64,000 nt of DNA from Candidatus Anaerostipes excrementavium (lineage in GTDB: Bacteria; Bacillota; Clostridia; Lachnospirales; Lachnospiraceae), in contig DXEM01000031.1 in assembly GCA_019114985.1 (NCBI GenBank), positions 124,001 through 188,000 of the forward strand, read 5' to 3'. The notes under the pieces are model-generated. The model was given only the letters and a program-made list of their open reading frames with translations, was not told the origin of the DNA and ran no database searches. The translations under genes and the position numbers were made by a program. Of this stretch, positions 16,918-24,995 are shown in pieces. Position 1 is the first letter of the stretch. Each line of letters begins with the position of its first letter.

Positions 16918-17028
16918 ATGATCATAAATCAAATTATTTTTTATGGAAGACCAATTTACGCGCTCTGTCTATTATATATTTTGTACAAAATATGGAAAGA
17001 ACTGCATGATATGAATCATAAAAAATAA
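16918..17028 (+). CDS. 36-residue single-span membrane peptide
   Basis: A short reading frame with an excellent ribosome site (AGGAGG, 9 bp before the ATG). It encodes about 36 residues: a short polar start, one hydrophobic segment (about residues 11-25, with RPIYALCLLYILYKIW) and a charged tail (KELHDMNHKK). It lies 67 bp after the second permease and 15 bp before the VanZ-like gene, whose own ribosome site overlaps the gap. It could be a small accessory subunit of the transporter or a regulatory membrane peptide. No double-glycine leader is seen, so an exported bacteriocin is less likely. The function is unknown. Confidence 0.6.
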   Translation: MIINQIIFYGRPIYALCLLYILYKIWKELHDMNHKK

Positions 17029-17043
17029 ATCTGGAGGATAGAT

Positions 17044-17583
17044 ATGCAGCTAATTTTCTTTTTAGGATTTATGACAATCATATATATTGTCACAAGAATT
17101 TTCTCTCGAATCAAAGGAAATGGAGAAAAAAATTGGAAAGAAGAGATAGGTTCCTTTGTGTTTTGGGAATTTATTTTCGGGTTAATTGGGGTCACGCTTT
17201 TGCCAATTTACATAAGGATTGGGTATCAGCCGACATGGTCTGATATTGATATTAATCTGATACCATTTCATTTTATCAAAGAATTTTTTGGATTGATAAA
17301 AGAAGATGCTTTTTATATTCAAGTTGCAATAAAGAATGTCATTGGAAACTTGATTCTGTTTATGCCATTTGGCTTTCTAATCCCGATGCGGGCAAAACGA
17401 CCAATGAAAGTTAGCAGGGTTCTTTTTCTCTGCTTTTGTGGTTCTTTGACGATAGAGATTTTACAGACGATAGAAAGGTTTCTTGGAATTGGATTAAGAA
17501 TTGCAGATATCGATGATATTATTTTAAATTGTATTGGCGGGGGAATTGGATTTGTAATTTATAAAATTTATAGAAGACGATAA
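17044..17583 (+). CDS. VanZ-like family membrane protein
   Basis: A 179-residue protein with four to five membrane helices and the VanZ hallmarks: an NLIPFHFIKEF-type stretch, NVIGNLILFMPFGFLIP, then SLTIEILQ and RIADIDDIILNCIGG. VanZ-like proteins are associated with low-level teicoplanin or lipoglycopeptide resistance and cell-envelope roles, but most are uncharacterised. It is the last gene of the cassette, 15 bp after the small peptide gene, and ends 9 bp before a bidirectional terminator. The envelope link fits an antimicrobial-peptide or envelope-stress role for the cassette (inference). Confidence 0.88.
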   Translation: MQLIFFLGFMTIIYIVTRIFSRIKGNGEKNWKEEIGSFVFWEFIFGLIGVTLLPIYIRIGYQPTWSDIDINLIPFHFIKEFFGLIKEDAFYIQVAIKNVIGNLILFMPFGFLIPMRAKRPMKVSRVLFLCFCGSLTIEILQTIERFLGIGLRIADIDDIILNCIGGGIGFVIYKIYRRR

Positions 17584-17592
17584 GAATATGAG

Positions 17593-17640
17593 AAAACCAT
17601 ATCCGAAATTTATTTGACACAAAATTTGGGATATGGTTTT
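17593..17640. terminator. Bidirectional terminator between the VanZ-like and HAAS-like genes
   Basis: AAAACCATATCC (17593-17604) pairs with GGATATGGTTTT (17629-17640), with an inner AAATTT/AAATTT pairing and T-runs on either strand. It serves two convergent genes and is the sister of the hairpin at 13322-13372. Confidence 0.8.
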
Positions 17641-17647
17641 TCTGCAT

Positions 17648-18022
17648 TTATTCATCATCTTCAATAATTGTCTCTTCATGTATAATGATGGAATCCTGTA
17701 CATCTCGGTAGGATTTGTATAGAAGTACAAAATGGGTACCATAGTAGATCAAGACAATGGCTAAGGCTGAAAATAGTACGATTTTTAAATGTTTTACTAA
17801 ATTGGTCTTTCGCAATAAATAGTCATCATCAACGGTGTTGTAATATTCAATGACGATATCTTTCGGGGAGCCAAATTGTTCTACCAATTCTTCATAAGTA
17901 AGGTTTGGTGAAGAATCAACATGCTCCTGGATTCTGTCACGTAATTTTTTTATAAACTGTCGTTCTCGTTTCCCATAAACAGGGAATAATCGTTTGCAGT
18001 TTCTTAGATATTTTCTGATCAA
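17648..18022 (-). CDS. HAAS-like (DUF1700-type/DUF6120-like) small membrane protein
   Basis: The 124-residue protein has an N-terminal helical domain (residues 1-62). Its pattern, a basic start, FIKKLRDRIQEHVDS, then LTYEELVEQFGSPKDIVIEYY, resembles the HAAS domain that accompanies PadR regulators. One membrane helix follows (about residues 78-95), then a short acidic tail. HAAS proteins are often partners of PadR regulators and may signal membrane state, but this role is inference. It is monocistronic with its own promoter. An internally deleted copy lies at 13385-13633 beside the PadR gene. Confidence 0.7.
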   Translation of the reverse strand: MIRKYLRNCKRLFPVYGKRERQFIKKLRDRIQEHVDSSPNLTYEELVEQFGSPKDIVIEYYNTVDDDYLLRKTNLVKHLKIVLFSALAIVLIYYGTHFVLLYKSYRDVQDSIIIHEETIIEDDE

Positions 18023-18072
18023 AATAAATCCTCCCCATCATAAATAAATTTAACTATATCCTACGATGTTTT

Positions 18073-18100
18073 ATTATAACACAAGAAATATTTTAAACAA
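18073..18100 (-). promoter_or_regulatory. Promoter of the full-length HAAS-like gene
   Basis: TTGTTT (18095-18100) and TATAAT (18073-18078) on the minus strand with a 16-bp spacer, as in the other copy. Confidence 0.6.
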
Positions 18101-18146
18101 TACCTATTTTAAAAAAATATTGTGGAAAAGATGCTAAACAATAAAA

Positions 18147-18206
18147 AAACACATATCCCTTGATCTTTTGTTTTGAGATGAAAGATCTGAAGTGGGATAT
18201 GTGTTT
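18147..18206. terminator. Terminator downstream of the dehydratase activase gene
   Basis: AAACACATATCCC (18147-18159) pairs with GGGATATGTGTTT (18194-18206), and an inner GATCTTTT/AAAGATC stem extends the hairpin. There are A and T runs on both sides. The main user is the minus-strand gene ending at 18212. Confidence 0.85.
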
Positions 18207-18211
18207 TTCTT

Positions 18212-21200
18212 TTATGCTTCTTTTGATGAGTCTTTTAAGTTCTTTTCTGCTGCGGAAAGCATCAGTTTGATTCGATTGATCTGGTTTACTTCGCTGGCTC
18301 CCGGATCGTAGTCGATGGCTACGATGTTCGCTTCAGGGAAGGATTGACGAAGTTCCTTGATGACACCTTTTCCTACCACGTGGTTCGGCAGGCAGGCGAA
18401 CGGCTGTGTACATACAATGTTTGGCGCGCCGCTGTGAATCAATTCGATCATCTCACCGGTCAGGAACCATCCCTCGCCGGTCTGGTTTCCAATGGACACG
18501 AATGGTCTTGCGTAAGCAGCCAGATCCTTGATATATGCCGGCGGATCGAAACGTTTGCTCTTGGCCAGTTCTTTTCTAAGAGTCTGACGGTAACGCTCGA
18601 CAACCCAGATCGCAGAGTTGCAGACAATCGCTGTTGACTTGGATTTTCCAAGATAGCGGTATTTAAAGTTGCTGTTGTAGAAGCCATACATAAAGAAGTC
18701 CAGAAGATCCGGTACAACAGCCTCTGCGCCTTCTCGTTCCAGAAGTTCTACCAGATGATTGTTTGCGTCCGGCAGGAATTTTACAAGGATTTCTCCAACG
18801 ACTCCGACACGAGGTTTTTTGATATTCTTTAAAGGAATCCGATCGAAATCACGGATAATTCCTTTGATATTTTTCTGGAACGTCAGGAAATTGCCTTTTG
18901 CAACATCACGCTTACATTTTGCTTCCCATTGCTTGTGCAGCTTATTCACAGATCCAGGTTTCTTTTCATAAGGTCTTGTGCGGTAAACGACTCTCATGAA
19001 AAGGTCGCCGTAGACAATCGCCTGTACTGCCTTATTTAAGAGAGAAGGAGTGAACTTAAATCCACTGTTCTTCTCGATTCCCTGGGTACTGATTCCGATG
19101 ACCGGAATGTGGCCGAATCCGGCTTTTTCCAAGGCGCGTCGGATAAAGCTGATATAGTTTGTCGCACGGCATCCTCCGCCTGTCTGGGAGATTGCCAGGG
19201 CAACTTTGTTCGTATCATATTTTCCGGATAACAATGCGTTCATCAGCTGTCCGATTACGATCAGAGACGGATAACAAGCATCGTTATTCACGTATTTCAG
19301 TCCGGTATTGACATCGTCCATTCCGCCCTGCGGAAGAATCTTTGCTTTATAACCACAGGATCTCAGTGCTGGCTCCAGGAAAGCAAAATGAATCGGAGAC
19401 ATCTGAGGGACTAAGATCGTATAGTCTTTTGCCATTTCTTTTGTAAATTCTACTCGTTTGATCGCGGCAGAAACCGGTTTTGGCTGAATTCTGTGTTTTT
19501 TACGTACACGGACCGCGCTGATCAAAGAGCGAATACGAATTCTTGCAGCTCCCAGGTTATTGACCTCGTCGATCTTCAAAACGGTATAAATACGTCCGGA
19601 CTTGGTCAGGATATCTTTTACCGTATCGGTGGTTACCGCATCCAATCCGCAGCCGAAAGAGTTCAGCTGAATAACTTCCAGCTGTTTGTTGGCTTTTGCA
19701 TAGTTGGCAGCGGCGTATAAACGAGAATGATACATCCACTGATCGGATACATTCAGCGGGCGTTCTACCTTGGACAGATGGGAAATAGAATCCTCTGTCA
19801 GGACTGCGATTCCGTAGGATGTGATCAGTTCCGGAATTCCGTGGTTGATCTCCGGATCAATGTGATAAGGACGGCCGCAGAGAACGATACCGGTACGTCC
19901 GGATTCTGCCAGGTAGGCAAGAACTTCTTCTCCTTTGTTCTGAATATCATCTCTGACCTGCTGCAGTTCTTCGTAAGCTCTTGTAACAGCACGGTCGACT
20001 TCATCTGATGTAATATCCTCATAATGCTGTTTTAATTCTTCCCAAAGCCTTGGCTTTAGTGCATCCTCGTTATCCAATGCCAGGAATGGATTCATGAAGT
20101 TAATATTCTTTGTTGTCAATTCCTCCATGTTGTTCTTAATATTTTCCGCATAGGAGGTAACGATCGGACAGTTATAATGGTTGTTGGTTCCTTCCATCTC
20201 TTCACGCTCGTAAGGAATGCAAGGATAGAAGATATCTTTTACGCCCTGTTCGATCAGCCACATCACATGACCGTGGGCAAGTTTTGCCGGATAACATTCA
20301 GACTCACTTGGAATGGATTCGATTCCTAACTCATAGATCTTACGGGAAGATTCCGGAGATAGGATGACCCTGAATCCAAGATTGGTGAAGAATGTGTACC
20401 AGAATGGGTAGTTTTCGTAAATATTTAAAACTCTCGGGATACCGATGACGCCGCGTTTTGCTTCTTCCTCAGACAGCGGTTCGTAATCAAAGGTACGGTG
20501 GAGTTTGTAATCATATAGATTCGGGATGTGATCCGCATTCGGCTCTTTTCCGATTCCGCGCTCACAGCGGTTGCCGGTAATGTAACGGCGTCCGTTGGAG
20601 AATTTATTAATAGTAAGCAGGCAGTGGTTGGTACAGCCTTTGCATCTGGTCATGGAAGTTTCTACGCTTAAAGCAAAAATCTCTTCAAAGGAAAGCATAG
20701 AAGTCTTGTAGCCTTTTTCATAACGTTCTCTTGCAATCAGAGCAGAACCGAAAGCTCCCATGATTCCGGCGATGTCCGGACGAACTGCGTGGCAGCCGGA
20801 GATACGCTCGAAGCTTCGAAGGACTGCATCGTTATAGAACGTACCGCCCTGTACCACAATATGTTTTCCCAGATCTTCCGGATTGGTCAGTTTAATAACT
20901 TTATATAAAGCATTTTTGATAACAGAGTAAGCAAGACCTGCGGAAATATCCCCAACGCTGGCTCCTTCTTTCTGTGCCTGTTTTACCTTAGAGTTCATAA
21001 ACACCGTACAGCGGGATCCTAAGTCAATCGGATGTTTTGCCATTAAAGCTACTTTTGCAAATTCTTCCACAGAATGATTCAGTGATTTTGCAAATGTCTC
21101 AATAAAAGATCCGCATCCGGAAGAGCAGGCTTCGTTGAGCATAACGTTGTCTACAACGCCATTGTTGATCTGGATGCATTTCATATCCTGTCCGCCGATG

Positions 21201-22447
21201 TCCAGGATGCAGTCAACTTCCGGATCAAAGAAGGCTGCCGCATAATAATGAGCGATGGTCTCGACTTCGCCATAATCCAGATTCAGAGCTGCTTTGATCA
21301 GGTGCTCTCCGTAACCGGTAGAGCAGGAGCACACGATCTTTGCGGTATTAGGCATCTGGTCATGAATTTCGTGAAGAGCCTCGATCACAGCGATGAGAGG
21401 GCTTCCGTTGTTATTGTTATAATAGCTGTACAGAAGTTCTCCGTCTTCTCCCGCAAGAGCAACTTTGGTTGTTGTAGAACCGGCATCGATTCCGAGATAA
21501 CAGTTTCCTTTGTATGTAGAAAGATCTCCGCGTTTCACCACGTGGCGGTTATGCTCTTTCAGGAAATCTTTATAGTCTCGTTCGCTGGCGAACAATGGTT
21601 CCAGACGATCCACTTCCTGCTGAAGTTCGATCTTCTTTTCAAACTGTTTTAACAGATGTTCGAAGTCTGTTGTTACGTCATCTTTTGCGTTCAAAGCCGC
21701 ACCGACTGCCGCAAATAAATGAGAATGTGTCGGAGCGATGACTTCTTCATCCTTCAAGTGAAGCGTACGGATAAAAGCATTCTTAAGTTCCGGGAGGAAA
21801 TGAAGCGGTCCTCCAAGGAACGCTACGTTGCCTCTGATTGGTTTTCCGCACGCCAGGCCGCTGATGGTCTGATTGACCACAGCCTGGAAAATAGAAGCTG
21901 CCAGATTCTCTTTTGTAGCGCCTTCGTTGATCAAAGGCTGGATATCTGTTTTGGCAAATACACCGCAGCGGGCAGCGATCGGATAGATTGTGTCATAATT
22001 TTTTGCGTATTCATTCAATCCGGATGCATCCGTCTGCAGCAAAGAGGCCATCTGATCGATGAAAGAGCCGGTACCTCCGGCGCAGACACCGTTCATCCTC
22101 TGGTCAATTCCGTTGGTAAAATAAATGATCTTTGCATCTTCTCCGCCCAGTTCAATCGCCACATCCGTGTGAGGAGCGTAGTCTTGAAGCGCAGTAGATA
22201 CGCAGACCACTTCCTGACAGAATGGAATTTCCAAATAAGAGGAAATTGCCAATCCGCCGGATCCGGTAACGGTTGGAGCGAAAGTCATCTCGCCGATCTG
22301 ATCCTTGGCTTTCTTCAATAAGGCAGCCAGGGTCTCCTGGATCTTGGCAAAATGTCTCTGGTAATCGGAGAAAAGAATATTATGTTGTTCATCGATAACA
22401 GCGACTTTCACTGTCGTTGAACCAATATCAATTCCTAATCGTTTCAT
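18212..22447 (-). CDS. 2-hydroxyacyl-CoA dehydratase activase fusion protein (BadF/BcrA/HgdC type)
   Basis: A 1411-residue multidomain protein. Two ASKHA ATPase domains of the BadF/BcrA/HgdC type come first: [13 protein letters not shown] (from residue 4), with [11 protein letters not shown] as the [4Fe-4S]-binding loop, and [13 protein letters not shown] (about 317), with [15 protein letters not shown]2229-like central region with CKGCTNHC and EPNADHIPN follows (about 640-900). The C-terminal third (about 1000-1400) resembles the HgdB-type dehydratase subunit ([40 protein letters not shown]). Activases drive ATP-dependent one-electron transfer to radical dehydratases. The substrate of these giant forms is unknown. 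No dehydratase operon is adjacent. A promoter near 22540 is suggested by TATAAT on the minus strand. Confidence 0.9.
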   Translation of the reverse strand: MKRLGIDIGSTTVKVAVIDEQHNILFSDYQRHFAKIQETLAALLKKAKDQIGEMTFAPTVTGSGGLAISSYLEIPFCQEVVCVSTALQDYAPHTDVAIELGGEDAKIIYFTNGIDQRMNGVCAGGTGSFIDQMASLLQTDASGLNEYAKNYDTIYPIAARCGVFAKTDIQPLINEGATKENLAASIFQAVVNQTISGLACGKPIRGNVAFLGGPLHFLPELKNAFIRTLHLKDEEVIAPTHSHLFAAVGAALNAKDDVTTDFEHLLKQFEKKIELQQEVDRLEPLFASERDYKDFLKEHNRHVVKRGDLSTYKGNCYLGIDAGSTTTKVALAGEDGELLYSYYNNNNGSPLIAVIEALHEIHDQMPNTAKIVCSCSTGYGEHLIKAALNLDYGEVETIAHYYAAAFFDPEVDCILDIGGQDMKCIQINNGVVDNVMLNEACSSGCGSFIETFAKSLNHSVEEFAKVALMAKHPIDLGSRCTVFMNSKVKQAQKEGASVGDISAGLAYSVIKNALYKVIKLTNPEDLGKHIVVQGGTFYNDAVLRSFERISGCHAVRPDIAGIMGAFGSALIARERYEKGYKTSMLSFEEIFALSVETSMTRCKGCTNHCLLTINKFSNGRRYITGNRCERGIGKEPNADHIPNLYDYKLHRTFDYEPLSEEEAKRGVIGIPRVLNIYENYPFWYTFFTNLGFRVILSPESSRKIYELGIESIPSESECYPAKLAHGHVMWLIEQGVKDIFYPCIPYEREEMEGTNNHYNCPIVTSYAENIKNNMEELTTKNINFMNPFLALDNEDALKPRLWEELKQHYEDITSDEVDRAVTRAYEELQQVRDDIQNKGEEVLAYLAESGRTGIVLCGRPYHIDPEINHGIPELITSYGIAVLTEDSISHLSKVERPLNVSDQWMYHSRLYAAANYAKANKQLEVIQLNSFGCGLDAVTTDTVKDILTKSGRIYTVLKIDEVNNLGAARIRIRSLISAVRVRKKHRIQPKPVSAAIKRVEFTKEMAKDYTILVPQMSPIHFAFLEPALRSCGYKAKILPQGGMDDVNTGLKYVNNDACYPSLIVIGQLMNALLSGKYDTNKVALAISQTGGGCRATNYISFIRRALEKAGFGHIPVIGISTQGIEKNSGFKFTPSLLNKAVQAIVYGDLFMRVVYRTRPYEKKPGSVNKLHKQWEAKCKRDVAKGNFLTFQKNIKGIIRDFDRIPLKNIKKPRVGVVGEILVKFLPDANNHLVELLEREGAEAVVPDLLDFFMYGFYNSNFKYRYLGKSKSTAIVCNSAIWVVERYRQTLRKELAKSKRFDPPAYIKDLAAYARPFVSIGNQTGEGWFLTGEMIELIHSGAPNIVCTQPFACLPNHVVGKGVIKELRQSFPEANIVAIDYDPGASEVNQINRIKLMLSAAEKNLKDSSKEA

Positions 22448-22649
22448 GGATTGTTATACTTCCTTTCTAAAAACCACACAAAGAGCACGACGGCGAATTT
22501 TGAAAAATCTTGTCAGTGCTCCAGGTATCCCTATATTATAATAGAAAAAAAAACATTTGGAAATAGGCATATTTTAAATTTTTTTGGAAAGAATAAGGGC
22601 AACAAATTGTGAAAACTGCATAATCTAATAAAAAAGCAAAGGGAATGCT

Positions 22650-22994
22650 ATGGCAAATCAAACCAGCTGCAAAGGCAGCGTCTATGTAGTAAAAGAGAAA
22701 GATACGTTGTATGAGATCGCCAAAAGATATGGAATTCAGGTAAAAGATATTATGCGCCAGAACCCTTATGTGAACGTGTATAATCTTCAGCCGGGCGACG
22801 AATTATGTATCCCGGCATTTACGACGGTTATTTCCGGCGCATTCGTCCCATATGTGGTAAAAAAAGGGGATACCGTCTTGGGTATAGCAAAATCTAACAA
22901 AACAACAGTGGAAAATTTAGCAAAATCTAACAAAAAAATCAGAGATCTGACCCTTCCAGTTGGTACAGTACTGTTAATTGACAAAGCAAAATGA
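22650..22994 (+). CDS. Small protein with two LysM domains
   Basis: A 114-residue protein made of two LysM repeats: VYVVKEKDTLYEIAKRYGI...GDELCIP (about residues 10-55) and PYVVKKGDTVLGIAKSNKT...GTVLLI (about 66-112). LysM binds N-acetylglucosamine polymers such as peptidoglycan. There is no signal peptide, so it is either cytoplasmic before mother-cell-driven assembly on the spore, or exported by another route. Spore-coat LysM proteins lack signal peptides, and a CATAATCTA element at 22618-22626 vaguely resembles a sigma-K -10 box, so a spore role is possible but unproven. Confidence 0.8.
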   Translation: MANQTSCKGSVYVVKEKDTLYEIAKRYGIQVKDIMRQNPYVNVYNLQPGDELCIPAFTTVISGAFVPYVVKKGDTVLGIAKSNKTTVENLAKSNKKIRDLTLPVGTVLLIDKAK

Positions 22995-23004
22995 GTTATT
23001 TATA

Positions 23005-23139
23005 ATGAAACTAAACATGTGCAGACGAGAAAAGAGAATCTGCGCTATTGAGCAGGAAGGATGCGGAAGGCTCTTCCTGTTCAATTCAGATGAAATGATT
23101 GGACAGGCGTACCGGAGGGAGAAAGGAGCAAGACGATGA
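23005..23139 (+). CDS. Candidate 44-residue ORF whose stop overlaps the corA start (ATGA)
   Basis: An ATG at 23005 opens a 44-codon frame rich in charged residues and with three cysteines (MCRREKRIC, EQEGCGRLFLF). Its TGA overlaps the ATG of corA as ATGA, the classical layout for translational coupling. No ribosome site precedes its ATG, and I recognise no family, so it may be chance. The same DNA can form a CAGGAAG/CTTCCTG hairpin (about 23055-23080), a possible alternative explanation. Confidence 0.25.
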   Translation: MKLNMCRREKRICAIEQEGCGRLFLFNSDEMIGQAYRREKGARR

Positions 23140-24068
23140 TTAACTACTATCGCACAATGGACCATCAGCTGAATGAGATCAGTGAAGTGATAGAAGGTTC
23201 CTGGATCTCGCTGATCCACCCGACAGCTGCGGAGTTGGTACAGGTTTCCAGGGAATATAAGATTGATCTGGATCATTTGAAAGCTCCTTTGGATGAAGAA
23301 GAAAGGTCTCGTATCGAAGTAGAAGATGATTATACACTGATCATTGTGGATATTCCTGTGACGGAAGAACGCAAGGAAAAAGAATATTTTCTGACGATAC
23401 CCTGCGGAATTATTTTAACAAATGAAGTAATTATTACGGTCTGTTTGATGGAAACGCCGGTATTGATGGATTTCAGAGATGGACGGGTACGCAATTTCTG
23501 GACGTTCAAGAGGACAAGATTTATTTTGCAGATTCTTTACCGCAACGCATCTCTTTATCTGCAGTATCTGCGCTCCATTGATAAGAAGAGCGATGAGGTG
23601 GAGAAGCAGCTGCATATTTCCACGAAGAATCAGGAACTGATCGAGCTTTTGGAGCTTGAGAAGAGTTTGGTTTATTTTTCCACATCTCTAAGAGGAAACG
23701 AGCTTGTTTTGGAAAAACTGTTAAAGATTGAGAAGATCAAACAGTATCCGGAAGACGAAGAACTTTTGGATGATGTCATTATCGAGAACAAGCAGGCGAT
23801 CGAGATGTCAGATATCTACAGCAATATTTTGAGCGGTACGATGGATGCTTATGCGTCTGTTATTTCCAATAATTTGAATATTGTCATGAAGGTATTGGCG
23901 GTTATCACGATTGTTATGTCGATTCCGACGATGATCGCAAGCTTCTGGGGCATGAATGTTCCGGTTCCTTTGTCCGGCTCCGCCAATGGATTTGCGGTTC
24001 TTGTAATTGCATCCTTGATTCTGACCGTGATTGGCGGTATTATTTTAGGTAAGAAGAAGATGTTTTAA
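23136..24068 (+). CDS. corA: CorA-family divalent metal ion transporter
   Basis: A 310-residue magnesium/cobalt transporter-like protein. The large N-terminal cytoplasmic domain (about 1-245) is followed by two membrane helices. The pore signature GMN is seen in FWGMNVPVP at the end of the first helix (about residues 273-275). CorA proteins form pentameric Mg2+ channels; members with a following VPVP rather than the MPE of classical CorA are common in Firmicutes. GGAGGGAGAAAGGAG precedes the ATG. A rhomboid-like gene follows 12 bp later and is probably cotranscribed. Confidence 0.9.
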   Translation: MINYYRTMDHQLNEISEVIEGSWISLIHPTAAELVQVSREYKIDLDHLKAPLDEEERSRIEVEDDYTLIIVDIPVTEERKEKEYFLTIPCGIILTNEVIITVCLMETPVLMDFRDGRVRNFWTFKRTRFILQILYRNASLYLQYLRSIDKKSDEVEKQLHISTKNQELIELLELEKSLVYFSTSLRGNELVLEKLLKIEKIKQYPEDEELLDDVIIENKQAIEMSDIYSNILSGTMDAYASVISNNLNIVMKVLAVITIVMSIPTMIASFWGMNVPVPLSGSANGFAVLVIASLILTVIGGIILGKKKMF

Positions 24069-24080
24069 GAAAGGTTTATT

Positions 24081-24956
24081 ATGTGGCTGAATCGATTAGA
24101 AGAAAAGTTTGGCAGATATGCGATACCGAATCTGCCGAAGATCATTGTGATACTTTATGCTGTTGGTTTTCTGCTGCAGCAGATTATGCCTCAGACTTAT
24201 GCATGGTTTTCACTGAATCCTTATCTGGTCTTACATGGAGAGGTTTGGAGGCTTGTTTCTTTTTTGCTGATTGCGCCGAGTAATAGTTTGATTTTTATTA
24301 TTTTTGTATTATTATTCTATTATTCCATTGCATCATCTTTGGAACAGGTGTGGGGAAGCTTCCGGTTTAATATGTATTATTTGATCGGGGTATTGGGCAC
24401 GATCCTCGGAGCGTTCCTTACATATCTGGTACTTTCTTATGCTTATGGAGAGTTTGCTGCAGCCTCTGTATACATGGATACATTCTATCTGAATATGACC
24501 TTGTTTCTGGCATATGCCATGATGTTTCCGGATATGCAGGTGTATTTTTATATGATTCTTCCGATCCGGGTAAAATGGATTGCGCTGCTGGATGGAATCT
24601 ATTTAGCCTATATTTTTGTTACTTCAGGCTTTACAGCTTACGGAATATCAGTTAAAGTATCTATAGTGGTTGCATTGCTTAATTTCCTGCTGTTCTTTTT
24701 CTCTATGAAGAGAATTCGAAGCAGGGGAGCGTCTTTTGCAAGGAAGACGGCAAATCGGCAGCGGAAAAAGGAATTCCGGTCAGGATCTCAGACCAGAGCA
24801 GGCAGAAAGAAGAATGGAGCTTTGCATGAGTGTGCAGTCTGCCATAGGACAGAGTTGGATGACCCGACATTGGAATTTCGGTATTGTTCAAAGTGTGATG
24901 GGGATTATGAGTATTGTCAGGATCATCTGTTTACCCATAAGCACGTGAAAAAGTGA
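24081..24956 (+). CDS. Rhomboid-like membrane protein without catalytic residues, with C-terminal zinc-finger tail
   Basis: A 291-residue protein with about six membrane helices (residues 20-210). It has rhomboid-like features: a HGEVWRLVSFLL segment, and SLEQVWGSFRFNMYYLIG, comparable to the L-E-x-x-x-G of rhomboids. The GxSG serine motif and the catalytic histidine are not found, so it is probably an inactive rhomboid-like or Derlin-like protein. After a basic linker (about 212-245) comes a cysteine/histidine-rich tail with HECAVCHRTE, YCSKCDGDYEYC and FTHKHVKK, fit to bind one or two zinc ions. The function is unknown; it follows corA by 12 bp. Confidence 0.6.
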   Translation: MWLNRLEEKFGRYAIPNLPKIIVILYAVGFLLQQIMPQTYAWFSLNPYLVLHGEVWRLVSFLLIAPSNSLIFIIFVLLFYYSIASSLEQVWGSFRFNMYYLIGVLGTILGAFLTYLVLSYAYGEFAAASVYMDTFYLNMTLFLAYAMMFPDMQVYFYMILPIRVKWIALLDGIYLAYIFVTSGFTAYGISVKVSIVVALLNFLLFFFSMKRIRSRGASFARKTANRQRKKEFRSGSQTRAGRKKNGALHECAVCHRTELDDPTLEFRYCSKCDGDYEYCQDHLFTHKHVKK

Positions 24957-24995
24957 GTTATAATTTAAATATATATGAGGAAAAAGGAGATTATT

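Larger units (their letters stand above)
17593..18100. repeat. Direct repeat, copy B (terminator, full HAAS-like gene, promoter)
   Basis: The intact counterpart of 13322-13711. Matching parts include the AAAACCATATC hairpin, the coding sequence and the promoter block ATTATAAC-ACAAGAA with TTTAAACAATACCTAT. Same-direction repeats on both sides of the ABC cassette would allow loss of the cassette by homologous recombination. Confidence 0.85.
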
